Shown here one piece after another: positions 37,856-46,520 of a DNA stretch of 64,000 nucleotides (within the stretch, counting starts at the first letter, position 1; each line of letters starts with the position of its first letter). The notes beneath the pieces are model-generated. The model saw only the letters and a program-made list of their open reading frames with translations, searched no databases and was not told the DNA's origin. Source of the DNA: Thalassotalea litorea (GTDB taxonomy: Bacteria; Pseudomonadota; Gammaproteobacteria; Enterobacterales; Alteromonadaceae); the NCBI RefSeq assembly GCF_005843925.1, contig NZ_VCBC01000010.1, positions 124,001-188,000 on the forward strand. The letters are read 5' to 3'. The position numbers were made by a program, and so were the translations under genes.

Positions 37856-38611
37856 TTGAACCTGCAAAGATTTGTAAAACAATCGTCATTAAATCTTTTC
37901 CAACAGGGCGCTATTACCTGTGCCTATTATGGGGATATTTTAGCGGATTTTGAGCCGGGCATGTTTTCAGGCGTATATTGGCAGGAAAAAGGATTGGTTA
38001 CCGGCACTGCAACAGGGCGTGGCACAACCTACTTTATCGAACACCAGGGCAGTAAACTGGTGCTTCGGCATTATTATCGTGGCGGACTCATTGGTAAGTT
38101 TATCGATGATAGTTATGTATTCACCTCAATGATGAATACTCGGGCGGCGCAAGAATTTAGATTGTTAATGCATCTGCAGTCTTTAAACCTCCCTGCACCA
38201 GTGCCGGTTGGGTTTGCCGTACGCCGCAAAGGGGTGAGTTATTCGGCAGATATTTTAACCGAGCGGATTGCGGAATCTCAGGATTTGGTCGGGTATCTTG
38301 TTGAAAAAAGTCTGACGACAGGGCAATGGCAGGACGTTGGCGCAACCATCGGTCAATTTCATCAAAGTGGCATTTTTCATCATGATCTCAATTGTCATAA
38401 CATTATGCTCGATAAGCAGGGCAAAGTATGGCTAATTGATTTTGATCAAGGGAAAGTAAAAACCGCGATGGGATCGTGGTGTCATAAGAATTTAGAGCGT
38501 TTATTACGGTCGTTTCGCAAAGAACGAGAGCGACTCTCTGGATTTCAGTGGCAGGAAAGTGATTGGCAGGCGCTGATGCAAGGTTATCAGCGCGCGATAA
38601 CGTCCGAGTGA
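37856..38611 (+). CDS. kdkA: 3-deoxy-D-manno-octulosonic acid kinase
   Basis: Kdo kinase phosphorylates the single Kdo residue on lipid IVA, replacing the second Kdo in organisms with a short inner core. The 251-residue protein belongs to the lipopolysaccharide kinase (Kdo/WaaP) family: Gly-rich loop at GRGTTYFIEHQGSKLVLRHYYRGGLIG, catalytic loop HHDLNCHNIMLDKQGKVWLIDFDQGK with the catalytic Asp and DFD metal site. The start is TTG at 37856. Together with waaA and the heptosyltransferase it implies a mono-Kdo-phosphate core as in Haemophilus and Vibrio. Confidence 0.92.
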   Translation: MNLQRFVKQSSLNLFQQGAITCAYYGDILADFEPGMFSGVYWQEKGLVTGTATGRGTTYFIEHQGSKLVLRHYYRGGLIGKFIDDSYVFTSMMNTRAAQEFRLLMHLQSLNLPAPVPVGFAVRRKGVSYSADILTERIAESQDLVGYLVEKSLTTGQWQDVGATIGQFHQSGIFHHDLNCHNIMLDKQGKVWLIDFDQGKVKTAMGSWCHKNLERLLRSFRKERERLSGFQWQESDWQALMQGYQRAITSE

Positions 38612-38671
38612 AAAGGTAAACACCGGACGTCAGTGCTATCAATATGTTTCGCTGAGCCGCGAAACGGCTTA

Positions 38672-39334
38672 TTAAGCCGTAACCGCAGACTCCGCAGCTT
38701 GTTGCTCTAATTCACGATAGTGACCGCGGGCTTTCTCGAAATCTTCCCGAGCGCTATCGGTTACGTAAGGGCTAAGCAAGGCGAAAATCTTCATCAAACC
38801 TTGATAGAGTGCAGCATCATCGATTTTTGGCTCATCGTGTTGGGTCTGCAGGTAACTCAACCAAAACGTTGTTGTAATACGCAAAAGACACGTTAAATCA
38901 TCAAGCTCTTCTTCTCTGATATTCAGGATTTCCGCTTCTTTCAGGGAAACCAGCATGCTGGATACCTTTTTGATAATTTCTCTTTGGATCTCTGAATAAC
39001 GTTTTTTCAACGAAGGATTTTTGCTTAATAAAACCGGTAAGTTGGAATAGAAGAATCGAAATTTTGAGATCAGCTGAAATACAATATCCATGTATTGCAG
39101 TATCGAATCCAATGGATTTTCAGTGTCGGACAAACGCTGGAACTGAGAGATTAAATCGTCGGCATATTCCGCATAAATTGCAGAGATGATGTCTTCTTTA
39201 TTCCGAAAATGGTAATAAAGGTTGCCAGGGCTAATACCCAAATGAGCGGCAATATGATTGGTGGTAATATTACGCTCGCCTTGTTCATTGAATAACTCAA
39301 TGCTGGCGTGGATGATTTTGTCTCTAGTTTTCAT
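38672..39334 (-). CDS. TetR/AcrR-family transcriptional regulator
   Basis: A 220-residue repressor-type protein. The N-terminal helix-turn-helix reads IIHASIELFNEQGERNITTNHIAAHLGISPGNLYYHFRNKEDIISAI (residues 7-53), a standard TetR DNA-binding domain; the C-terminal ligand-binding part (about 75-200) is all helical and ends in an acidic, Ala/Glu-rich tail. Ligand and targets are unknown. It is divergent from coaD, with 189 bases between them that should include promoters of both. It is not next to an efflux gene, as local repressors often are. Confidence 0.85.
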   Translation of the reverse strand: MKTRDKIIHASIELFNEQGERNITTNHIAAHLGISPGNLYYHFRNKEDIISAIYAEYADDLISQFQRLSDTENPLDSILQYMDIVFQLISKFRFFYSNLPVLLSKNPSLKKRYSEIQREIIKKVSSMLVSLKEAEILNIREEELDDLTCLLRITTTFWLSYLQTQHDEPKIDDAALYQGLMKIFALLSPYVTDSAREDFEKARGHYRELEQQAAESAVTA

Positions 39335-39514
39335 TCCCTTTTAAATCCTGAATGATACAGCCGCTTGCTATACTCAAATATTGTACGAATTTTAACATCA
39401 TACACTTTAAATTAAGCAAAAGTGAATCTTTTTGAGTATTTACTTTAAGCGCGTTTGAAGATAATTTTGCTTTGCGTAAATCCACAGTTACAATGAGCCT
39501 AATATTTCTGTTGA

Positions 39515-40021
<507 letters not shown>

Positions 40022-40036
40022 CCAACCCAATTTTTA

Positions 40037-40086
40037 AATCAAGGGGTCAGAGTTGTTGAAATATCAACAACTCTGACCCCTTGATT
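40037..40086. repeat. REP/REPIN-like palindrome, copy 2
   Basis: Left arm AATCAAGGGGTCAGAGTTGT plus TGA (40037-40059), a 4-base loop AATA, and the exact reverse complement (40064-40086): a 23-bp perfect stem. The arms are the same as those at 25109-25159. It lies between the convergent coaD and mutM genes and its last two bases fall inside the mutM stop codon. Confidence 0.9.
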
Positions 40087-40900
40087 ATCTGGCCTGACAT
40101 TTGGAGCAATAAACCGTCGCTCGCCCACCTTGTTTAATTTCTTTTAACGTACTGCCGCATACCACACAGTCTTCGCCACCACGGCCATAAACCTGCAGTT
40201 CCTGGGCAAAATAGCCAGGCTTACCATCCGATTGGGTAAAGTCTTTGAGTGTTGTACCACCTTGCTTGATGGCTTTGGCCAGAACGTCTTTGACGATAAG
40301 GGTTAACGCATCGTAGCGCTTTCGACTGATTTTGCCGGCAGGTGTTGTTGGCCGAATACCAGCCTGGAATAAGGATTCGTTCGCATAGATATTACCAACA
40401 CCAACCACGATATGATTGTTCATTAAAAAGGTTTTTATCGGCACGCTTTTATTGCGAGATTTCTCATATAAATAGCCTTGCGGGAAATTATCCGTTAAAG
40501 GCTCTGGGCCCAGCGCACTTAACAGAGGGTGGGCGCTGACATCCCCTTTCAGCCACAAAATGGCACCGAAGCGTCGCGGGTCGTTTAAGCGTAGCGCTTT
40601 GCCTGTTGTTATTACCAGATCAAAGTGATCGTGCTTTTTAAGGGGGAATGCCTTATCGATTACCCGAATGGTACCGGACATGCCCAGATGTAGTAGCAGG
40701 GTTCCTTTCACTGTTTTGAGTAACAGATACTTGGCGCGGCGTTCAACCGCAAGAATTTCTTCTCCCTGAACTTCGTCGATATCCTCAGAAACCGGCCAGC
40801 GCATTTGTTGATTGCGGACAATCACTTTGTCGACTGTCTGATTTAAAACATGGGGTTCAATGCCTTGTCGGCATACTTCAACTTCGGGTAATTCAGGCAT
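40085..40900 (-). CDS. mutM: Formamidopyrimidine-DNA glycosylase
   Basis: Bifunctional DNA glycosylase/AP lyase for oxidised purines such as 8-oxoguanine. The protein starts MPELPEVEV: Pro2 is the catalytic nucleophile and Glu3 its partner. Later come the lysine of the beta-hairpin (RRAKYLLL), the helix-two-turn-helix around LNDPRRFGA and ILKDVLAKAIKQGGTTLKDF, and a C-terminal zinc finger with four Cys (CVVCGSTLKE...YCSKCQAR). At 271 residues it matches E. coli MutM. It converges on coaD with the REP palindrome between them. Confidence 0.98.
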   Translation of the reverse strand: MPELPEVEVCRQGIEPHVLNQTVDKVIVRNQQMRWPVSEDIDEVQGEEILAVERRAKYLLLKTVKGTLLLHLGMSGTIRVIDKAFPLKKHDHFDLVITTGKALRLNDPRRFGAILWLKGDVSAHPLLSALGPEPLTDNFPQGYLYEKSRNKSVPIKTFLMNNHIVVGVGNIYANESLFQAGIRPTTPAGKISRKRYDALTLIVKDVLAKAIKQGGTTLKDFTQSDGKPGYFAQELQVYGRGGEDCVVCGSTLKEIKQGGRATVYCSKCQAR

Positions 40901-40944
40901 ATATAACCATTGATTAATCTTACAATTGACAAATTTTAGCGGCT

Positions 40945-41442
40945 TTATTCAGACTCTATCCGAGTGCTGGTATCAACATCTGTTTGAGGATTTTCGTCGT
41001 TATCTTCATCGCTGTGTGTGTTTGCTTCGACTCTGCTTTTTTTTGCGGGTTCCTCAAACTGCTCATATCCTAAACCTACTTGAGGCTCTGAATTGACGCG
41101 ATCAATTTTAGCAATGTCTTCAATACGAAATACTAATTCGCCAGAGTTTTCGATATCTTTATAATCATGGATCAGATCACCATCACCCCAATATTTTACA
41201 TTTTCGAGAAGTATAAAGCCTGAATTTAGTTGATTGTCACCAATCTTTTGATAAATCGCCTTGCTTACTTGTGCGTAATAATAGTACGACTCTATCTCAT
41301 CACCTTCTTCAGGGACATTAAACTGAGTAAAAACCCATATTTTGGGTTGTTGACCATTGGCGGATAACGCCGTCGCTTCTTCTTCTAATGAGCAGGCGCT
41401 TAATAGTAACAGGGTGCTGAGTAATGCAATTCTTTTTAACAT
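40945..41442 (-). CDS. Uncharacterised lipoprotein
   Basis: A 165-residue lipoprotein from the ATG at 41442: MLKRIALLSTLLLLSAC with lipobox LSAC and Cys17. An upstream start at 41511 would put 23 residues before the signal peptide and is unlikely. The body contains a folded region (KIWVFTQFNVPEEGDEIESYYYYAQVSKAIYQKI) and ends in about 45 acidic, hydrophilic residues rich in Asp, Glu, Asn and Thr, presumably disordered. I do not recognise a family. It is monocistronic between mutM and the ribosomal protein genes. Confidence 0.7.
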   Translation of the reverse strand: MLKRIALLSTLLLLSACSLEEEATALSANGQQPKIWVFTQFNVPEEGDEIESYYYYAQVSKAIYQKIGDNQLNSGFILLENVKYWGDGDLIHDYKDIENSGELVFRIEDIAKIDRVNSEPQVGLGYEQFEEPAKKSRVEANTHSDEDNDENPQTDVDTSTRIESE

Positions 41443-41591
41443 GGTTATTGGCTTGTGTTGTTTGAATTTGAACAGACAATATGCGTTTTTAATGATATTT
41501 GCAAAGAGCAATTATTTATTCGCTGTTGAATAAAGTTTGCTGGGTTTAAAAGAGAAGTTCGAACAGGAGTTTGGAAAAGTGTCAGGCATAA

Positions 41592-41617
41592 AAAAAGCCG
41601 GTATTAACCGGCTTTTT
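41592..41617. terminator. Terminator after rpmG
   Basis: AAAAAGCCGGT (41592-41602), loop ATTA, ACCGGCTTTTT (41607-41617). Both strands have a U-run, so it can end the rpmB-rpmG transcript (minus) and stop read-through on the plus strand. Confidence 0.88.
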
Positions 41618-41633
41618 AAAAGACCAATATCAA

Positions 41634-41789
41634 TTACTTGATTTTGGCTTCTTTGTAGATCACATGCTTACGAGCTTTTGGATCAAACTTTTTGATTTCC
41701 ATCTTTTCTGGCATGGTCTTTTTATTTTTGTCAGTCGTATAAAAATGACCAGTACCTGCAGATGAAACTAAACGAATTTTATCACGCAT
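41634..41789 (-). CDS. rpmG: 50S ribosomal protein L33
   Basis: A 51-residue ribosomal protein that is too short for many ORF tables. It reads [19 protein letters not shown] followed by [24 protein letters not shown] and ends KEAKIK. It is the cysteine-free form of L33 without the zinc ribbon, as in E. coli. It lies 11 bases after rpmB on the same strand and is followed by the terminator at 41592, the usual rpmB-rpmG operon. Confidence 0.97.
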   Translation of the reverse strand: MRDKIRLVSSAGTGHFYTTDKNKKTMPEKMEIKKFDPKARKHVIYKEAKIK

Positions 41790-41800
41790 GGTTCAGTTCC

Positions 41801-42037
41801 TTAGATTTTCTCACCACGGGCACGGATGTCTGTTAATACAGCATCAATACCATTTTTATCGATAATACGCATTCCTTTAGGGGTTACGCGCAATTTAACA
41901 AAACGGTTCTCACTTTCAACCCAGAAACGGTGCGTTTGTAGGTTTGGTAAAAAACGACGACGTGTAGCATTCATCGCGTGAGAGCGGTTATTACCTACCA
42001 TCGGTTTTTTGCCGGTTACTTGGCAAACTTTAGACAT
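41801..42037 (-). CDS. rpmB: 50S ribosomal protein L28
   Basis: A 78-residue ribosomal protein with the family start [23 protein letters not shown] and the basic segment [14 protein letters not shown]. An in-frame ATG at 42046 would add three residues, but the start at 42037 gives the exact normal length and has GGAG at a good distance. It is expressed from two promoters upstream (42119-42147 and 42190-42218) and precedes rpmG. Confidence 0.98.
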   Translation of the reverse strand: MSKVCQVTGKKPMVGNNRSHAMNATRRRFLPNLQTHRFWVESENRFVKLRVTPKGMRIIDKNGIDAVLTDIRARGEKI

Positions 42038-42118
42038 TTGAGTCACTCCAAAAAATATTTCAGCTCGAGCTATTTTCTCCCCAGGCCGTCGCCTACGGGA
42101 TCCTGAAAAAGGCCGCAG

Positions 42119-42147
42119 ATTATACAGGCACGATTTCTATTGATCAA
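42119..42147 (-). promoter_or_regulatory. Promoter P1 of the rpmB-rpmG operon
   Basis: On the minus strand TTGATC (42142-42147), a 17-base spacer, and a consensus TATAAT (42119-42124), followed by CTGCGGCC. The G+C-rich start region after the -10 is typical of growth-rate and ppGpp controlled promoters for ribosomal genes. Confidence 0.7.
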
Positions 42148-42189
42148 GCGTTATCGCCTATAAAATAGACGTTTGTTGCTGGTGGCGCG

Positions 42190-42218
42190 ATTATACTGAT
42201 CTTTTGTTGAAAACAAAA
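42190..42218 (-). promoter_or_regulatory. Upstream promoter P2 of the rpmB-rpmG operon
   Basis: TTTTGT (42213-42218), a 17-base spacer, TATAAT (42190-42195), then CGCGCC. An A/T-rich stretch (AAAATTATTC... on the plus strand near 42237-42250) lies upstream and could act as an UP element. Confidence 0.55.
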
Positions 42219-42322
42219 ATTAAAATCGGCGCTTTTTAAAATTATTCGATAAATTTCGTTATTTTACGTAGCAAGCGTAAATCAATTGTTAATCGATAGT
42301 GGTTAGTCGATATATCTCGGTA

Positions 42323-43003
42323 TTACAGTTCACCACATTCTGCGAACGAGTAGGTCAGGTGTCCTGCCACAATGATATGGTCAAGCACCCTGACGTCGAT
42401 TAACCCTAATGCCTGGATTAATCGCTTGGTTATTTGTTTATCCGCCAGTGAAGGCTTTACAATGCCAGAGGGGTGATTGTGACTTAAGATAACAGCACAG
42501 CTACCGAGTTGCAGCGCATGTTCAACAATCACTCTTGGGTAAACCGTGGCAGCATCAATGGTGCCATAAAACAGTTTTTTAAAGCTAATAATACGATGTT
42601 GGTTATCCAGAAACAGAACGGCGAACACTTCGTGGGGCTCAAGTTTTAATGCGCTAATTAAAAAATGCTTGGTCTGGGTCGAGCTTTGCAGCGCCTGACG
42701 CTGACAAAGGGGTTCTTGCAATAAACGCTGCGTCAACACAAGACAGGCTTGCAGTTGTGCATATTTGGCAATCCCGGCGCCATGGCTTTTGCAAAAGCTA
42801 ACCGCATCGGCACCGAATAAGGCCTGTAAATTTCCAAATTGCTTTATTAGATTCTGAGCAAGGGTTAATACATTCGTATTGCGACTACCGGTTTGGAATA
42901 TTAATGCTAATAATTCACTGTTGGTCAGCGCCTGTGCACCTTGCGTTATGAGTTTTTCTCTGGGGCGCTCTGCATTTGGCATTTCTTTTATCATCGGATC
43001 CAT
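42323..43003 (-). CDS. radC: RadC family (JAB/MPN domain) protein
   Basis: A 226-residue protein of the RadC/YicR family. After an N-terminal helix-hairpin-helix-like part (PREKLITQGAQALTNSELLALIFQTGSRNTNV) comes the JAB1/MPN domain with the metal motif SHNHPSGIVKPSLADKQITKRL. The role in DNA repair once assigned to RadC is now doubted; the family has a metalloprotease fold. It lies upstream of rpmB as in E. coli and is divergent from coaBC. Confidence 0.93.
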   Translation of the reverse strand: MDPMIKEMPNAERPREKLITQGAQALTNSELLALIFQTGSRNTNVLTLAQNLIKQFGNLQALFGADAVSFCKSHGAGIAKYAQLQACLVLTQRLLQEPLCQRQALQSSTQTKHFLISALKLEPHEVFAVLFLDNQHRIISFKKLFYGTIDAATVYPRVIVEHALQLGSCAVILSHNHPSGIVKPSLADKQITKRLIQALGLIDVRVLDHIIVAGHLTYSFAECGEL

Positions 43004-43143
43004 CCCTGAAATTTACAGTAAAAACGACTGATTGAATATTCACTGTGTGTTGGTACTTGCTAACATCCAAAGGACAGGATTAAAATAACCTATTAAATAG
43101 GAACCTTTGGGCTTCCTTCTTTAGCTAAAACTAGCAGGTTGCA

Positions 43144-44370
43144 ATGCAATTAACGGATAAAAACATCATCGTCGGCGTCAGTGGCGGTATCGCGGCTTAT
43201 AAAAGTGCAGACTTAATTCGTCGCCTGAAAGAGCGGGGAGCCAATGTCCGGGTGGTGATGAGCGAAGGTGGTAAGGCGTTTATTACCCCTTTAACCCTGC
43301 AGGCAGTTTCGGGGAATCCGGTGTCTGATAGTCTTTTGGATCCGGAGGCGGAAGCTGGAATGGGTCATATCGAATTGGCCAAGTGGGCGGATTTGATTTT
43401 AATTGCTCCAGCCAGCGCCGATATTATTGCGCGCATCAATGCCGGTATGGCAAATGATTTACTAACTACAATTTGTCTTGCCACCGCTGCGAAAATTGCC
43501 ATTGCCCCGGCGATGAATCAACAAATGTGGCACACCCAGGTAACCCAGCAAAATATTGAATCCCTGTTAAGCCGCGATTTTCTAGTGTGGGGACCCGGTC
43601 AGGGTGAACAAGCTTGCGGCGATGTCGGGTTTGGCCGTATGCTCGAACCCTTAGAATTGTGTCAACACTGTCTCGATTATTTCGATGCCAGCGATAAGGT
43701 CGGTTCTCTGTCAGGCCAAACCTGGGTTATTACTGCGGGACCGACTCGTGAACCTTTGGATCCGGTGCGCTTTATCTCCAATCACAGTTCCGGAAAAATG
43801 GGTTTTGCTATCGCTCAGGCGGCAAAACGCTTGGGTGCAACCGTCTATTTAGTGTGTGGTCCGGTAAAGCTGCCTACGCCGATTGGTGTCGAACGTATCG
43901 ATGTTGAGACGGCCATTGAAATGCAGGAGCATTCGTTGCGGTTAGCGAAAACTGCCGAGGTGTTTGTCGCATGTGCAGCAGTCGCAGATTATCGGGTGGC
44001 TGAAATCGCCAGTCAGAAAATTAAAAAATCCTCAGAACAATTGCAGCTTGTGTTGCAAAAAAATCCAGATATTGTCGCCAGTGTTGCAGCATTAAATAAT
44101 GCACCATTTACGGTTGGCTTTGCTGCAGAAACCGAAAATGTAGAAGAATATGCATTGGGCAAATTGCATAAGAAAAACTTACAAATGATTTGTGCCAACA
44201 ATGTCTCTGCTCCAGGCCATGGATTTAACAGTGACACCAATGCCCTCACCTTGTTTTGGCCCGGAGGAAGCGTTTCTTTGCCGTTAACGAGTAAACTGAA
44301 TTTAGCTCGTCAATTGGTGGAGCAGATCTCCAAAAAATTCAAAAAAAGCCCCCAGGAAGCATCTCTATAA
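43144..44370 (+). CDS. coaBC: Phosphopantothenoylcysteine synthetase/decarboxylase CoaBC
   Basis: Bifunctional coenzyme A enzyme (408 residues). The N-terminal CoaC flavoprotein decarboxylase has the FMN opening [21 protein letters not shown], the [18 protein letters not shown] motif and Cys in [12 protein letters not shown]; the C-terminal CoaB ligase starts near residue 190 with [28 protein letters not shown] and has [13 protein letters not shown]. It is divergent from radC and followed by slmA; the dut gene that lies between them in E. coli is absent here. Confidence 0.97.
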   Translation: MQLTDKNIIVGVSGGIAAYKSADLIRRLKERGANVRVVMSEGGKAFITPLTLQAVSGNPVSDSLLDPEAEAGMGHIELAKWADLILIAPASADIIARINAGMANDLLTTICLATAAKIAIAPAMNQQMWHTQVTQQNIESLLSRDFLVWGPGQGEQACGDVGFGRMLEPLELCQHCLDYFDASDKVGSLSGQTWVITAGPTREPLDPVRFISNHSSGKMGFAIAQAAKRLGATVYLVCGPVKLPTPIGVERIDVETAIEMQEHSLRLAKTAEVFVACAAVADYRVAEIASQKIKKSSEQLQLVLQKNPDIVASVAALNNAPFTVGFAAETENVEEYALGKLHKKNLQMICANNVSAPGHGFNSDTNALTLFWPGGSVSLPLTSKLNLARQLVEQISKKFKKSPQEASL

Positions 44371-44411
44371 AGAGATATGCAGTGTTTAACCTAACTTAAA
44401 TAAGAATAATT

Positions 44412-44996
44412 ATGTCGGAAAACCCAAAATCGAATCGCAGACAGCAAATTTTAGAATGTCTTGCACATATGCTGGAAACCAGTCCGGGGCAAAGAATCAC
44501 AACCGCAAAGCTTGCCGCAGAAGTTGGTTTTTCAGAAGCGGCTTTGTATCGCCACTTCCCTTCGAAAGCAAGAATGTTTGAAGGTTTGATTGAATATATT
44601 GAAGAGTCTATATTTTCTCGTATCAATTTAATTATGACCGAGCAGAAAGAAGCGTTAACGCGCTGTCATCATATTCTGCACGTGGTGTTGGTATTTGCCG
44701 AGCGCAATCCAGGCATGTGTCGGATTCTTGCCGGCGACGCACTTGTCGGTGAAAACGAGCGTTTACGAATTCGGGTGCACCAGTTTTTTGAAAAATTGGA
44801 AACTCAATTTAAGCAGATCATTCGTGAACGTAAACTCCGTGAAGGTAAAGCGTTTAGTATTAACGAGTCGGCGTTGGCGAATATTTTGATGGCTTATTGC
44901 GAAGGCAAAATTAATCAATATGTGCGTTCGGGCTTTGAGAAAAAACCAAGTGAAAGCTTTAACGAACAATGGCAATTTTTAATGCAGGACCGTTAA
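44412..44996 (+). CDS. slmA: Nucleoid occlusion protein SlmA
   Basis: TetR-fold protein (194 residues) that binds SlmA-binding sites on the chromosome and antagonises FtsZ rings over the nucleoid. The helix-turn-helix is [36 protein letters not shown]; the C-terminal part ([35 protein letters not shown]) matches E. coli SlmA almost residue for residue. It sits 41 bases after coaBC, and a run-through from coaBC is likely. Confidence 0.97.
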   Translation: MSENPKSNRRQQILECLAHMLETSPGQRITTAKLAAEVGFSEAALYRHFPSKARMFEGLIEYIEESIFSRINLIMTEQKEALTRCHHILHVVLVFAERNPGMCRILAGDALVGENERLRIRVHQFFEKLETQFKQIIRERKLREGKAFSINESALANILMAYCEGKINQYVRSGFEKKPSESFNEQWQFLMQDR

Positions 44997-45045
44997 GTCA
45001 GTCCTGTACCACTAGTTTTTACTATCGACAACATTGAGAGTAAGC

Positions 45046-46509
45046 ATGAAGACATTAGCGCAGTTGTCTCCTCAACCGCTTTGGCAAATTTTTGCCAATA
45101 TTTGTGAGATCCCACACCCTTCTAAACACGAACAAAAAATTTCTGCCTGGATCCTGCAATGGGCCAAGGATAAAGGTTTGTCGGTAAAAGAAGATGCGGT
45201 TGGTAATTTGTTTATCAAAAAGCCTGCGACAGCCGGTATGGAAGATAGACCTGGTGTCATTCTTCAGGCCCATATGGATATGGTTCCACAAAAAAACGCC
45301 GACAATGACCACAACTTTTTAACGGATCCTATTTTGGCCTACGTCGATGGCGACTGGGTAACAGCAAAAGGCACCACTCTTGGCGCCGATAACGGTGTAG
45401 GTCTAGCCTCAGCGATGGCTGTGTTAGCCAGTGATGATGTTGTCCATGGTCCTTTGGAAGTGTTAGTAACGATTGATGAAGAAGCGGGGATGTCTGGTGC
45501 GTTTGGTCTAGAAGCTGGATGGCTAGACGGTGATATCCTAATCAATACCGATTCAGAGCAGGACGGCGAAATCTATATGGGCTGCGCTGGTGGTGTTGAT
45601 GCCAGTGCAACATTTCCATTAGTGATGGAATCTGTACCGAGTGGTTATCAGTCATTTAATCTGTCTATTTCTGGATTGAAAGGTGGTCATTCAGGCGTTG
45701 ATATCCACACCGGGCGAGCGAATGCAAACAAGCTTCTCGTGCGATTATTGAATCAGGCGATTGCCAAATTCGATATCCAGTTAACTGAATTGAATGGCGG
45801 TTCTTTGCGTAACGCTATCCCACGCGAGGCAAATACCAGTTTTGTGATCCCGACTGCCCAGGTCGATTCATTTAAAACCTTTGTGGAAGAGCATCAGCAA
45901 CAGATTAAAACCAATCTAGCGATTGTTGAGCCTGACGTTTCTTTGCTGTTGATATCTCCGGAAATCTTTGCGCAAATGTGGACGAAAGATTGCCAGCGCA
46001 CCATTTTAAATGCACTGAACGTTAGTCCCAATGGTGTGTTGCGTATGTCTGATGATGTGCCAGGTGTGGTAGAAACGTCAGTGAACCTTGGTGTTGTCCG
46101 CATGAAAGGCAACAAGTTAATGGCGCTCTCTTTGATCCGCAGCCTCCACGACGATGGCCGCACCCAGGTTGAAGAGATTTTATCTTCTGTGTATGCCCTT
46201 GCTGGCGTTGATGTCACATTTTCCGGTGCATATCCAGGCTGGAAACCGAGTACCGATTCGCAAATTATGAATACCGTGCGTGATGTATTTGTTGAACGTT
46301 TTGATTATGAACCCAAGATAATGGTGATTCATGCGGGTTTGGAATGTGGCTTATTTAAAACCGAATACCCAAATTTGGATATGGTTTCTATAGGCCCGAC
46401 GATTAAATTTCCTCACTCTCCGGATGAGAAAGTGGATATCGCCAGCGTCGGAAGGTACTGGCAACTGTTGGTTGCTGTTTTAGCGGCGATCCCAGCCAAA
46501 ACCCGTTAA
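45046..46509 (+). CDS. pepD: Aminoacyl-histidine dipeptidase (peptidase D)
   Basis: Cytoplasmic M20 metallopeptidase of 487 residues that hydrolyses Xaa-His and other dipeptides. The zinc/dimer motifs are HMDMVP (first zinc His and Asp), GADNGVG, DEEAGMSG and a later HAGLECGLF. The ATG at 45046 (MKTLAQLSPQPLW) has GAGAG just ahead and aligns with the E. coli protein start; a TTG at 45034 is unneeded. It lies 49 bases after slmA and converges on the PP-loop gene with only 11 bases between. Confidence 0.96.
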   Translation: MKTLAQLSPQPLWQIFANICEIPHPSKHEQKISAWILQWAKDKGLSVKEDAVGNLFIKKPATAGMEDRPGVILQAHMDMVPQKNADNDHNFLTDPILAYVDGDWVTAKGTTLGADNGVGLASAMAVLASDDVVHGPLEVLVTIDEEAGMSGAFGLEAGWLDGDILINTDSEQDGEIYMGCAGGVDASATFPLVMESVPSGYQSFNLSISGLKGGHSGVDIHTGRANANKLLVRLLNQAIAKFDIQLTELNGGSLRNAIPREANTSFVIPTAQVDSFKTFVEEHQQQIKTNLAIVEPDVSLLLISPEIFAQMWTKDCQRTILNALNVSPNGVLRMSDDVPGVVETSVNLGVVRMKGNKLMALSLIRSLHDDGRTQVEEILSSVYALAGVDVTFSGAYPGWKPSTDSQIMNTVRDVFVERFDYEPKIMVIHAGLECGLFKTEYPNLDMVSIGPTIKFPHSPDEKVDIASVGRYWQLLVAVLAAIPAKTR

Positions 46510-46520
46510 GCGATTCAGCC

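Noticed and set aside
38664..38680. Palindrome ACGGCTTA-T-TAAGCCGT at the end of the TetR gene
   Set aside because: It could be a TetR operator by symmetry, but it lies over the stop codon at the 3' end of the gene, far from any promoter, so it is probably a chance or a weak terminator element.
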